Shown one piece after another: positions 26,283 to 34,047 of a stretch of 64,000 bases of DNA. The translations under genes were made by a program, and so were the position numbers. This DNA is from Kineothrix sp. MSJ-39. Lineage in GTDB: Bacteria > Bacillota > Clostridia > Lachnospirales > Lachnospiraceae. Below the pieces are notes generated by a model. The model ran no database searches, was not told the DNA's origin, and saw nothing but the letters and a program-made list of their open reading frames with translations. The first letter of the stretch is position 1, and every line of letters begins with the position of its first letter. The DNA is taken from positions 248,001-312,000 of the forward strand of contig NZ_JAHLPN010000002.1 in the NCBI RefSeq assembly GCF_018917935.1, given 5' to 3'.

Positions 26283-28698
26283 TGATAACTCCTGTCATAT
26301 CACGTAATAAATATACCCTGTTAAATGGGATCGAGAAGTAATAACCGTCTGCAAAATCTGCCGCAAGTGCCATCATTTCCCTTGCAATAGCGCAGCCAAC
26401 CGCTTCTCCTTCACTGCGGCCCATGTCATCTGCAAAACGTGCCACGATCTCATCCGTCACACACATGCCTGTCATCTCATTTTTGATGAACAGCGCATTT
26501 TTACGGCTGACAAGCGGCATGATACCACAGAGGATCCGCGCACCTGTTTCTTCCTTGATACGGTGGATCTTATCGATCTCCTCTTTTGTAAAAACAGGCT
26601 GTGTCATGAAGAAAGTTGCTCCATGTTCCATTTTCCGTTTCACACGATTGATCTCCACATCAAGCCTGAGCCTGTTCTGGTTGATCGCACCACCTACAAA
26701 AAACGGATCGGATGCAAATTCCTCTCGGTTCATCTCCTGAACCAGCTTCATAAGACCGACAGAATCGAAATTAAATACACTTCTGACATCTTCTCTTGCC
26801 ATACTTGGCACAGGATCTCCCGTGATCACCAGCGCATTACGGATATCGCTTAAATATGCGCCCAAAAGCTGTGAACGAATCGCGATCGCATTTTTATCCC
26901 TGCAGCAGATATGCGGCATAACACAAAGATCTGTTTCCCGCGCTACCTTTGCCGCCATCAGAATGGAATCCGCTCTTGTCCGCCCGGACGGAGAATCCGG
27001 GAAAGTAACGGTATCTACATGCATGGCAGAAAGCAGATGCGCTGCCTCTAACAGCTTCTGATCGTTCGCAGAAGGCGGTGGTGAAAGCTCAACCGCGATC
27101 AGCTTTCCGCTTTTTCCCGCATAAAAGCTGTGATCCTCTGCCTGCTCTGTCTTTTCCTTTACGGTGATATGCACCGGAGAAGGCTTTTCTGCTCGAAGAT
27201 GCTTCTCTCCGAGTGCTTTTACCAGTCTTCTGATATAGTCGGGATTGGTTCCGCAGCAGCCACCGACAATAGAGGCACCGAGATCGGTGATCTCCACCAT
27301 CTTGTCCGCAAAATAATCCATATTTTCCAGAAATACCAATCTGTCCTGTACAACCTTCGGATAACTTGCATTCGGAAGTACGGATAAATATTTACTGCTC
27401 AGGGTATTTACCTGTTTGACGATATTATACATATGACCAGGACCGACACCGCAGTTTAAGCCTGCTGCATCGATCTCTGTAACCTGCGCAGCCTCCTCAA
27501 GCAGGCTTCTTGCACTGATGCCTGCCACGCTGTAGCCCAGCTGGTTGACCGCAAACTGCACCAGAATAAAGATCGGTGATTCCTTGCGGATCTGCTGGAT
27601 CACGGGCAGGATCTGATCCAGATTCGGGAATGTTTCGAACACCAGAAGATCTGCTCCCAGTGCCACAAATTTCCGCGCGATCTGCAAATATTCCTCTGTG
27701 ATCTCTTCTTCCTGCTCCTGTCTGCCACCGGGGATCGGCCCGATATCACCTGCCAGAAAGACCGGATGCTTTTGTCTGTAAGGCTCCGCTGCCTCTTTGG
27801 CGATCGTAAAGCCCGCTTCTATCGTTTCCAGCACCTCATCCAGTCCCATATCCAGCGTTTTTGTATTCGCTGCAAATGTATTCGTTCGGATAAGCTGTGC
27901 GCCGGCTGAAAGGTAAGCCTCATGCACCTGTTTTACAAGTGCAGGCGCCTGTGTATTGGCGCGTTCCGGGAAAATGCCGTTCTGACAGATGCTGCTGAAA
28001 TACGTACCAAATGCACCATCGGTGATCAGCTTCTGCGTGTGCAGAAACGCACGGATGTCTTTCTTTGCAAACACCTTTTGTGCCATGGCAGGAAGCTCCT
28101 GTATGGACCGGATCGCGTAAGCTGCCTGCGGTACTTTGCCAAAACCGTATGCTGCATGGATAAACGGAAGTCCCGCCTGCGTGGCAGAAATGAAATCGCC
28201 TTCAATATCTCCCACATAAACAGCCTGCTCCAGATCCTGTCTGTCCAGAAGGATTGCGATCGAATCCCCTTTGCAACGCTTTGTTCGTCCAAAGCATTCC
28301 GTATCTTTAAAATATTTTCCGAGCTTATGGTATGACAGGAAAGCTTCGATATACCCAAGCTGGCAGTTGCTGACGATAAAGAGATCATATTTTTCCGACA
28401 GCTCCTTCAGCACATCTTCCAGCCCCGGGAATAAAACACCGCCATGCTGCTCAATATAATCATTTTCATGATCCATGCAAGCCTGCAGGATCTCAAGTGC
28501 CCTTTCCCTGCTGACTGTATGAAAGTAAGTATATGCAATATCATCCATTGTCTTACCCATGAGCTGACACATGTCTTCATTCGTGATCAGCTTATGAAAG
28601 TCCGGTAAGGTTTCGATGATCTCATTCCAGGAGTCTACGACAGCTTGTGCGCTGTCCCATAATGTTCCGTCTAAATCAAAAAGTATGCCTTGTTTCAT
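26260..28698 (-). CDS. HAD phosphatase - homocysteine S-methyltransferase - MTHFR fusion
   Basis: 812 residues in three parts. 1-204: HAD phosphatase (LFDLDGTLWDS with D8 and D10; SNCQLGY; KGDSIAILL; YVGDIEGD). About 213-510: homocysteine methyltransferase with zinc ligands C416 (LNCGVGP) and C481-C482 (GGCCGTNP). About 530-800: methylenetetrahydrofolate reductase (VELSPPP, FVGGAINQNRLR, GIMPLVSRKNA). The last two domains form the usual bifunctional clostridial enzyme of about 600 residues; the HAD is extra. Met205 at 28086 is preceded by AGGAG at 9 bp, so the 608-residue classical form may also be made. Start at 28698 has AAGGAA upstream; the longer frame reads into repeats. No S-box or T-box seen. 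Confidence 0.88.
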   Translation of the reverse strand: MKQGILFDLDGTLWDSAQAVVDSWNEIIETLPDFHKLITNEDMCQLMGKTMDDIAYTYFHTVSRERALEILQACMDHENDYIEQHGGVLFPGLEDVLKELSEKYDLFIVSNCQLGYIEAFLSYHKLGKYFKDTECFGRTKRCKGDSIAILLDRQDLEQAVYVGDIEGDFISATQAGLPFIHAAYGFGKVPQAAYAIRSIQELPAMAQKVFAKKDIRAFLHTQKLITDGAFGTYFSSICQNGIFPERANTQAPALVKQVHEAYLSAGAQLIRTNTFAANTKTLDMGLDEVLETIEAGFTIAKEAAEPYRQKHPVFLAGDIGPIPGGRQEQEEEITEEYLQIARKFVALGADLLVFETFPNLDQILPVIQQIRKESPIFILVQFAVNQLGYSVAGISARSLLEEAAQVTEIDAAGLNCGVGPGHMYNIVKQVNTLSSKYLSVLPNASYPKVVQDRLVFLENMDYFADKMVEITDLGASIVGGCCGTNPDYIRRLVKALGEKHLRAEKPSPVHITVKEKTEQAEDHSFYAGKSGKLIAVELSPPPSANDQKLLEAAHLLSAMHVDTVTFPDSPSGRTRADSILMAAKVARETDLCVMPHICCRDKNAIAIRSQLLGAYLSDIRNALVITGDPVPSMAREDVRSVFNFDSVGLMKLVQEMNREEFASDPFFVGGAINQNRLRLDVEINRVKRKMEHGATFFMTQPVFTKEEIDKIHRIKEETGARILCGIMPLVSRKNALFIKNEMTGMCVTDEIVARFADDMGRSEGEAVGCAIAREMMALAADFADGYYFSIPFNRVYLLRDMTGVINESGKEK

Positions 28699-28728
28699 GT
28701 TGAGTTCCTTTTTATTATTTTCTGTAGT

Positions 28729-28934
28729 GGATTTACTCGCAAACCCGCACCTCCGGTGCTCTCTGTCTGCTTCGCAGACCGTTTGCTCTTCCCTCTCCTC
28801 CGGATTTACTCGCAAACCCGCACCTCCGGTGCTTCCTGTCTGCTTCGCAGACCGTTTGCTCTTCCTTCTCCTCCGGATTTACTCGCAAACCCGCACCTCC
28901 GGTGCTCTCTGTCTGCTTCGCAGACCGTTTGCTC
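28729..28934. repeat. Three tandem 73-bp units, each with a cloverleaf-like fold
   Basis: Units begin at 28729, 28802 and 28875 (the third is cut at about 28934). Each begins GGATTTACTCGCAAACCCGC and contains an outer stem GCAAAC/GTTTGC enclosing two hairpins, GCACC-tc-CGGTGC-type and GTCTGC-ttc-GCAGAC, so each can form a three-way junction. Differences between units are a few substitutions in the pyrimidine-rich linkers. Translations across them (both strands) give repetitive shadow ORFs. They lie directly upstream of the fusion gene. Function unknown; REP-like or structural RNA are both possible. Confidence 0.8.
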
Positions 28935-28936
28935 GT

Positions 28937-28998
28937 TAATAAACGCAAGAAAACAAATGACACCTTCGGTGTCGCTTGTTTTCTTTTTGCGTTTATTA
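28937..28998. terminator. Long compound hairpin next to the tandem repeats
   Basis: TAATAAACGCAA pairs with TTGCGTTTATTA (12 bp), then GAAAACAA with TTGTTTTC (8 bp), then GACACC-ttc-GGTGTC. The whole spans 62 nt. It could act as a bidirectional terminator isolating the tRNA gene from the fusion gene, or belong to the repeat element. Confidence 0.5.
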
Positions 28999-29050
28999 CA
29001 TTATACCATATAGCAGACGCTGAAATATATAAAGAATATATAATTTTCTC

Positions 29051-29079
29051 TTGCGTTTTTAGGGAATTACATATATGAT
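29051..29079 (+). promoter_or_regulatory. Promoter of the tRNA-Pro gene
   Basis: TTGCGT (29051-29056), 17 bp, TATGAT (29074-29079), followed by the tRNA 38 bp downstream. A good match to the housekeeping consensus. Confidence 0.65.
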
Positions 29080-29116
29080 GGTACAGTATTGATACGGTTT
29101 TTCAACTGTTGATTTT

Positions 29117-29191
29117 CGGGGTGTGGCTCAGTTTGGTTAGAGCGCCGTCTTAGGGAGGCGGAGGTCGCAAGTTCGAATCTTGTCACTCCGA
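29117..29191 (+). tRNA. tRNA-Pro with anticodon AGG
   Basis: 75 nt with full cloverleaf: acceptor CGGGGTG/CACTCCG, D stem GCTC/GAGC, anticodon stem CCGTC/GGCGG with loop TTAGGGA (anticodon AGG at 29152-29154), variable loop AGGTC, T stem GCAAG/CTTGT with TTCGAAT loop, discriminator A. The C1-G72 pair and body match bacterial tRNA-Pro. The 3' CCA is not encoded and T residues follow. Bacteria normally read CCN with UGG or GGG anticodons, so A34 is unusual and would need conversion to inosine to read CCC or CCA. Confidence 0.93.
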
Positions 29192-29261
29192 TTTTTTATA
29201 TAGCGGATTTTTTACAACATGAGAAATATGGCAGACTATAATCGATTGGGGGATTGATTAT

Positions 29262-29702
29262 ATGGATATCATTCGGAAATTTTATGATATGGATTTAAAG
29301 AAAGTCATGCAGATCTGGTACGATGGTAACTGTGAAGTGCATGACTTTATTCCTATCTCCTACTGGGACAGGAGTTATGGGTATGTATCCAGACTGATTC
29401 CGAAATCAGAGGTCTATGTATACGAAATAGACGGTCTGATCGTCGGTTTTATTGGTGTGGATGAAGGCTATATTGAAGGGCTTTTCGTCCATAAGGATTA
29501 CCGCGGGCTTGGCATCGGGACAAAGCTGATCGCCTATGTCCTGCAATATTATGACTTCATCGAGCTGGATGTTTTCGAGAAAAATTACGGAGCTGTCTGT
29601 TTTTACGAAAACCGTAATTTCCAGAAGCTCCGCTCTCTTCCGCACGAGGATCTCGGCGAAATAGAATATAGAATGTGTTACCGGAAGAAAAAAGAAGAAT
29701 AA
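29262..29702 (+). CDS. GNAT-family N-acetyltransferase
   Basis: 146 residues, one GNAT domain. The acetyl-CoA pyrophosphate loop is visible in YRGLGIGTKLI (about 88-98), preceded by the beta4 strand YIEGLFVHKD, and the C-terminal beta5 to alpha4 region has ELDVFEKNYGAVCFYENRNF, typical of the RimI-like group. Substrate unknown. SD GGGGGA lies 8 bp before the ATG. It is the next gene after the tRNA, so may share its transcript. Confidence 0.86.
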   Translation: MDIIRKFYDMDLKKVMQIWYDGNCEVHDFIPISYWDRSYGYVSRLIPKSEVYVYEIDGLIVGFIGVDEGYIEGLFVHKDYRGLGIGTKLIAYVLQYYDFIELDVFEKNYGAVCFYENRNFQKLRSLPHEDLGEIEYRMCYRKKKEE

Positions 29703-29703
29703 T

Positions 29704-30060
29704 TTACGCTTTCTTCTTTCCTGTGATGATCGCAACAACTGCCAGGATCGCATTCAGCAGACACCAGACAGACCAGATCATCAGATCGGAAAAGCTTCCG
29801 TAATTTGAAAATCCAAGCAGAGCAGCCAGTCCGAATAAGATGATCAGCGCAATATTGCCGCCCATCTTTTCGGACTTTCTTGTTGCAACGGAAACGATCC
29901 CGCCTGCCAGCATCAGCACTGCCACGATCAGTCCCGCTGATCCGGAAACCTCTCCGTTATTCTCCAGCGCATTTGACACGCCCGCAGCGCAGGACTGAAA
30001 AGCCACCAGAATAAACAGAACCATTGATAAAATACCTGAAACTAACTTCCAAACCTTCAT
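29704..30060 (-). CDS. Small four-helix membrane protein of unknown function
   Basis: 118 residues. Four hydrophobic helices (about 5-26, 42-60, 68-87, 92-113) and short loops; the first helix ends in FQSCAAGVSNALENN and the second begins SGSAGLIVAVLML. The glycine-rich GGIVSVATRKSEKMGGNIA loop between helices 2 and 3 is positively charged, placing it in the cytoplasm. I recognise the sequence pattern as a widespread Firmicutes small membrane family but cannot name it. SD GGGAAGAGG. It lies 20 bp after the lipoprotein gene on the same strand, so likely co-transcribed. Convergent with the GNAT gene with one base between. Confidence 0.75.
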   Translation of the reverse strand: MKVWKLVSGILSMVLFILVAFQSCAAGVSNALENNGEVSGSAGLIVAVLMLAGGIVSVATRKSEKMGGNIALIILFGLAALLGFSNYGSFSDLMIWSVWCLLNAILAVVAIITGKKKA

Positions 30061-30080
30061 ATTGAAACCTCTTCCCTTTC

Positions 30081-31019
30081 TTAAAACTGAATTGTGATCA
30101 CATCGGAATCAAATACCGTATCCATAGTTGACAGCTCAAAAATATGGAAATACAGCTCTACATCCGTGATATCTGTGATCGAATTGCTTTCCAGATCAGA
30201 GCTGAAAAACTGTACTGCACTGAGCGCTTTCTTTCCTGCCACAACATCTTCCGACATGGATGACTCGACCATAAATCCATTGACAGACACATCTCTGACC
30301 TGCACAGTAATATCTTTTTCTGTGTTATTTTCGATATACAGGATCACGCCCGGTCCCCAGAACGAACCATCTGCGGATAATCCCTTTCCAACGATCTTAA
30401 CGCCGTCAGCATCGACTAACACTTCCCCGGAATCATCATATGTCTGTGTGTAGCTGCCCGCTGCGGAAGTATCTACCTTTATGACCGCAGTGTCTGCTAT
30501 ATCGTCCCACGACTCTGTATCAAAAATGTGGAAAGCAAATTCCATCGTTGCGATCGTTTCAATACCACATTCCTTTAAGCCGCTTGTTTCAAAAGTCAGG
30601 GAATCGTTTGCTTTTTTGCCTGCTGCCACATCCGCTGACATCATAGTGGAAACCATGTATCCGTTTACATTGGCATTTCTTGCCTGCACGGTGATCCCCT
30701 GCCCGGAATTGTTTTCAATGAGCAACTGCAGCTCTGTACCAAACAAACCGTCTTCTAAGCCCGTTGCGGTGATCTTGATATCATTTTCATCATATAAGAC
30801 CTGCTCTGTGATCGTGGCTGCAGCTCCTGCTGCTTCTTGTGCGCTTCCATCCTCTGCTGCATCTGTTGCTGAAGTTTCTGCTTCTGCATCGGCAGAATCT
30901 GTTTCCACGCCTGCGATCTGCTTGTCTTCTCCGACATTGTCAGATCCACAGCCTGCTGCCATCGCTGCTAAAAGAGAAAGGCAAACACCTAACGTTACTA
31001 CCTTCAGATTCCTCTTCAT
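30081..31019 (-). CDS. Lipoprotein with internally duplicated beta domain
   Basis: 312 residues. Lipobox AMAAGC with C24 as the likely lipidated Cys, then an acidic linker (about 30-70). Two copies of one domain follow: about 72-190 and about 195-312. Matching blocks are IENNSGQGITVQARNANVNG versus IENNTEKDITVQVRDVSVNG (only 20 shown of each), and MMSADVAAGKKA versus SMSEDVVAGKKA, and FAFHIFDTES versus LYFHIFELST. It is an exported, membrane-anchored protein of unknown function. SD AGGAGG. Likely operon with the 118-residue membrane protein. Confidence 0.8.
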   Translation of the reverse strand: MKRNLKVVTLGVCLSLLAAMAAGCGSDNVGEDKQIAGVETDSADAEAETSATDAAEDGSAQEAAGAAATITEQVLYDENDIKITATGLEDGLFGTELQLLIENNSGQGITVQARNANVNGYMVSTMMSADVAAGKKANDSLTFETSGLKECGIETIATMEFAFHIFDTESWDDIADTAVIKVDTSAAGSYTQTYDDSGEVLVDADGVKIVGKGLSADGSFWGPGVILYIENNTEKDITVQVRDVSVNGFMVESSMSEDVVAGKKALSAVQFFSSDLESNSITDITDVELYFHIFELSTMDTVFDSDVITIQF

Positions 31020-31086
31020 ATTTCCTATGTACCTCCTGAAAATTGTTATTTATAATAAAAACAGGCGTCCCCGCTTTATTATCCCT

Positions 31087-31548
31087 CTAATCCTGTGATC
31101 CGCTTGTGCGCAGCGGTGCCATATTATTTTCTTTCAAAAGTGCATTGACTTCGATAATACTGCCCGGTCTTTCATTAAAAATGATCATCAAAAGCGCATC
31201 TCGCGGTATTTTTGCATATAACATCGGCATTTCATAATTTTGCAGTGCTCTCTGTGTCTCTGCCAGAGACAGTTCTGCCGCATAACAGATCCGCAAAATG
31301 ACATCTCTCTGCTTTGTGTGCTTTTCTCCCGATAACAGCTTATAACCGTATCGCTCCGGAATATCCGCCTTCAGAAACACTGTCTGCTGGGTCATGCCTT
31401 TTTCGCTCAAAATATTTTTTATATAAATGGAAAACATATCTTTTCCTGCTTTCATGCTCTCCTTATGATCCTTACAATACTGGTCAAACTCCGATAAATG
31501 TGTTTTTCCCAAAATATCTGCTAACTCTTTGGTAGATTTTTCGCTCAT
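31087..31548 (-). CDS. HTH-domain protein paired with a divergent Ser/Thr kinase
   Basis: 153 residues. A helix-turn-helix-like centre (about 42-90: IYIKNILSEKGMTQQTVFLK, then RYGYKLLSGEKHTKQRDVIL in the recognition helix area) resembles XRE-type DNA-binding. The N-terminus is acidic and helical. It is divergently transcribed from the kinase gene with 53 bp between, and SD AGGAGG precedes the ATG. A regulator controlled by the kinase, or one that controls it, is inferred from this arrangement only. Confidence 0.72.
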   Translation of the reverse strand: MSEKSTKELADILGKTHLSEFDQYCKDHKESMKAGKDMFSIYIKNILSEKGMTQQTVFLKADIPERYGYKLLSGEKHTKQRDVILRICYAAELSLAETQRALQNYEMPMLYAKIPRDALLMIIFNERPGSIIEVNALLKENNMAPLRTSGSQD

Positions 31549-31601
31549 ATATCCTCCTGTCTGCTATAATATCCACATAGTAAAAAGAAAGGGCTGCTGT
31601 T

Positions 31602-32681
31602 ATGGACTTATCACATCGACTTGCTGTCTCCTATTACAAAACAATCGCTACTATAAATGAACCGCACCATATTTATCTGGTACAACATATTGAAACACAG
31701 AAACTTTATATCAAAAAGATCCTGGATGTTTATAATATTGCCGTTTATGAATACCTGTACAAAAATCCTGTTATGGGAATTCCCCGGATCATCGAATATC
31801 TGGAAGAGGATAACAGGCTGATCCTGATCGAAGAATACATTTCGGGCTGTTCTCTTCAGGACAAGATCGATGAAGGTAAGCTTTCCCTAACCGATATCTT
31901 TTGCTATATGCCGGAGCTGTGCGATATTCTGGAAAGCCTTCATGCACATTCTCCCGCCATCATACACAGAGATATCAAGCCGTCCAATATTATCATCACA
32001 AATTACAACAAAGCAGTTCTGCTTGATTTTAATGCTGCCAAATATTACTCCGAGCAGGAAAAAGATACAGTGCTGCTTGGTACACAGGGCTATGCAGCCC
32101 CGGAGCAATACGGCTTTGGCGCATCCTCTCCCCAGACAGACATTTATTCTCTGGGCATTCTCCTGAAAGAAATGACTGCTTCCGTAAACTACTCTGATAA
32201 AAGAATTCAGACAATCATACAGAAATGTACACAGGTAGATCCTTCCGGGCGTTATCAGGATGTAAGGGAACTTAGAAATGAATTATCCCATCTCTCAAAG
32301 CTGCCATCCGAAACCGGTCTTTCTGCTACAGCTTCCTCCGGTTTTCAAAAATATGCATTACCGGGATTCCGGACAAAGACACCATGGAAAATGTTTCTGT
32401 CCTTTCTCTGTTACCTGTTTCTTACATGGCTCTGCCTGACACTTGAGATTAAAAACACCTATGGCGCGCATTTATGGGTTGAAAGAATCTATGTTTTCGC
32501 GATATTTCTCTCTATCATTTTCTGCAGCTTTAATTACCTTGACGTACAAAGGTTCCTGCCATTTTGCCGCAGCCGAAATAAAGTAGTCCATTATCTTGGT
32601 ATTCTTTTGTTAAATATTGCAGTTATCTTCTGCTTACTGTTGATGCTTTGTATTACAGAATCAATTTGGTTTTCAACGTAA
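31602..32681 (+). CDS. Membrane-anchored eukaryotic-type Ser/Thr protein kinase
   Basis: 359 residues. Kinase domain (about 10-235): Lys in YIKKIL, catalytic loop HRDIKPSNII with D124, metal motif DFN (142-144) instead of DFG, activation segment GTQGYAAPEQ. The glycine loop is not clear (IATINEPHHIYLVQ). Three C-terminal helices (about 262-282, 290-310, 328-352) anchor it, with no PASTA repeats outside, so it is unlike PrkC. SD AAAGGG. A hairpin at 32713-32728 follows as terminator. Substrate may include the divergent HTH protein (inference). Confidence 0.87.
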   Translation: MDLSHRLAVSYYKTIATINEPHHIYLVQHIETQKLYIKKILDVYNIAVYEYLYKNPVMGIPRIIEYLEEDNRLILIEEYISGCSLQDKIDEGKLSLTDIFCYMPELCDILESLHAHSPAIIHRDIKPSNIIITNYNKAVLLDFNAAKYYSEQEKDTVLLGTQGYAAPEQYGFGASSPQTDIYSLGILLKEMTASVNYSDKRIQTIIQKCTQVDPSGRYQDVRELRNELSHLSKLPSETGLSATASSGFQKYALPGFRTKTPWKMFLSFLCYLFLTWLCLTLEIKNTYGAHLWVERIYVFAIFLSIIFCSFNYLDVQRFLPFCRSRNKVVHYLGILLLNIAVIFCLLLMLCITESIWFST

Positions 32682-32712
32682 TGATTATAACACTACAATC
32701 TTGATCCTGTTG

Positions 32713-32728
32713 CCACCCTTACGGTGGG
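32713..32728 (+). terminator. Terminator of the Ser/Thr kinase gene
   Basis: CCACC-cttac-GGTGG is followed by GAATTTTTA on the plus strand, 32 bp past the stop. Small stem with a T run. Confidence 0.55.
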
Positions 32729-32781
32729 AATTTTTATACGCCGGATGAATTTTTAAGCAATCCATAAAAAACAGCCGACAA

Positions 32782-32831
32782 AAAAGAGGGTTGTTTCCGA
32801 CAAGATCATTTGCCGGAAGCAACCCTCTTTT
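32782..32831 (-). terminator. Terminator of the LytTR/LiaF-like operon
   Basis: AAAAGAGGG (32782-32790) pairs with CCCTCTTTT (32823-32831), and the stem continues inward through TTG/CAA and TTCCG/CGGAA. On the minus strand it ends in a T run. It lies 17 bp past the LiaF-like gene. Confidence 0.75.
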
Positions 32832-32847
32832 CATAGGCTATTCCACT

Positions 32848-33567
32848 TTATACATATACAATTTCAATTTCTCCGAAGCTGACGCTTCCGTTCAGATAGC
32901 AGACCGGACCATTAGAATCTCCGCAACGCTTCTCATCCACACTTGCCGCAAATACACTGACCTTCTGCACTACATTCCATTCTTTCGGGACAAATAAAGT
33001 AAGCTGTCCGAAACTATTGGAAACCTCGATCGTTACGCTGTCTCCTGCCATATGTGCCTGATCCAGATATACCTTCAGTTCTCCGAAAGAATTCTGAAAA
33101 CGTCCGCGTTTTAAATCAGACATATTGACATATTTCGTTGTTTCGCCGAATGAATTGGAGCATTCCACATAACCGTCTCCTTCTTCCTCAGTTATCTTCT
33201 GGTACTTGGTAAAATCCGATCTCTTTGCATGCGGATCATCCTGCTCTCCATGATTTTTGTGTTTATGTGGAAACAAAATATTGAATCCGATCGTCAGAAA
33301 TACAACTATGATCACCACATTCCAAAAACCGACTTTGGGAAGTCCCAGTGTTTCGGCAAATGTAAGCCAGGCAAGCCCCAGTGAAAAGAAGATCCCGCCA
33401 AAACTTCTGTCTGCAATACTGCTGACAAGGAGTGCTGCACACAAAATACCGATCAATGCACTCCATACACTGATCTGTGCTGTGATCAGATGCATCTGGC
33501 TCAATACCAGAAATACCGCTGCTGTGATAAATCCAAGTCCCCAAAATATTCTGCTTGTTTTTTTCAT
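32848..33567 (-). CDS. LiaF-like membrane protein with SNSFGE repeats
   Basis: 239 residues. Three to four N-terminal helices (about 7-26, 33-50, 55-72, 80-98) are followed by a cytosolic or extracellular beta domain. The beta part carries four spaced copies of a SFGE motif: CSNSFGETTKYV, FQNSFGELKVYL, VSNSFGQLTLFV and SVSFGEIEIVYV, which resembles the LiaF C-terminal (toastrack-like) domain. LiaF-type proteins restrain LiaSR signalling in the Bacillus envelope stress response; here the partner is a LytTR protein, overlapping by 4 bp. Likely involved in envelope sensing. Confidence 0.8.
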   Translation of the reverse strand: MKKTSRIFWGLGFITAAVFLVLSQMHLITAQISVWSALIGILCAALLVSSIADRSFGGIFFSLGLAWLTFAETLGLPKVGFWNVVIIVVFLTIGFNILFPHKHKNHGEQDDPHAKRSDFTKYQKITEEEGDGYVECSNSFGETTKYVNMSDLKRGRFQNSFGELKVYLDQAHMAGDSVTIEVSNSFGQLTLFVPKEWNVVQKVSVFAASVDEKRCGDSNGPVCYLNGSVSFGEIEIVYV

Positions 33568-34025
33568 CTTTCTAACCTCTTTTCTTCCAATCTTTCCTTC
33601 AATACTTTTATGTAAGCTCTTGAAACATAAATCTGTTTGTGCGTTCCCTGAAAGGAAATCTCCGAGGATGCTGCCAGATTCCGCCGGATCGCATAGATCC
33701 GGTTCAGATTCACGATCGCGGATTTGGAGATCCGCAGAAAATCCGCTCCAAGTATATCTTCCAGCTCATACAGTTTTTTCCTTGCTTCAAATATTTCAGT
33801 TTCCGTATGTGCCAGCACCTGCGAGCCTTCCGTTTCAAAAAACAGGATTCTGTCTGTTTCCAGATAATATTCGGTGTCGTTTTGATACAATATGATCTGA
33901 CCGGCACTTTTGATCTGCTTCGCCAACATCTGCTGAAGCTTTACGACCTCCGGCGTCAGCTCCCTGCAATGGAGCACGATTTCTTCTTCTGACGCTTCTG
34001 GATCTATTTCCACTCGTATCTTCAC
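33564..34025 (-). CDS. Stand-alone LytTR DNA-binding regulator
   Basis: 153 residues. N-terminal 55 residues (VKIRVEIDPEASEEEIVLHC) form a small domain typical of the short LytTR group; the LytTR domain (about 55-150) has LYQNDTEYYLETDRILFFET, the E/Y pair for beta-strand pairing, and FLRISKSAIVNLNRIYAIRR for DNA contact. The start is a GTG with AGGAGG 7 bp upstream; the longer open frame crosses a promoter and is rejected. It has no receiver domain. A promoter and a two-turn direct repeat precede it, so autoregulation is likely. Translationally coupled to the LiaF-like gene. Confidence 0.88.
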   Translation of the reverse strand: MKIRVEIDPEASEEEIVLHCRELTPEVVKLQQMLAKQIKSAGQIILYQNDTEYYLETDRILFFETEGSQVLAHTETEIFEARKKLYELEDILGADFLRISKSAIVNLNRIYAIRRNLAASSEISFQGTHKQIYVSRAYIKVLKERLEEKRLER

Positions 34026-34047
34026 CTGACCACCTCCTGTTGTTGTC

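Noticed and set aside
28699-28815. Upstream extension of the fusion gene into the tandem repeat
   Set aside because: The extension translates the 73-bp repeats, has no SD, and the start at 28698 has AAGGAA and a normal HAD N-terminus.
28729-28934. CRISPR array
   Set aside because: The units are contiguous 73-bp repeats with no unique spacers and no cas genes nearby.
28616-29013. Two plus-strand ORFs of 107 residues with repetitive protein sequence
   Set aside because: They are just readings of the three tandem DNA repeats; no SD.
28699-29050. S-box or T-box upstream of the homocysteine methyltransferase gene
   Set aside because: No conserved S-box or T-box elements (for example the UGGN T-box) were recognised; the repeats do not match either fold.
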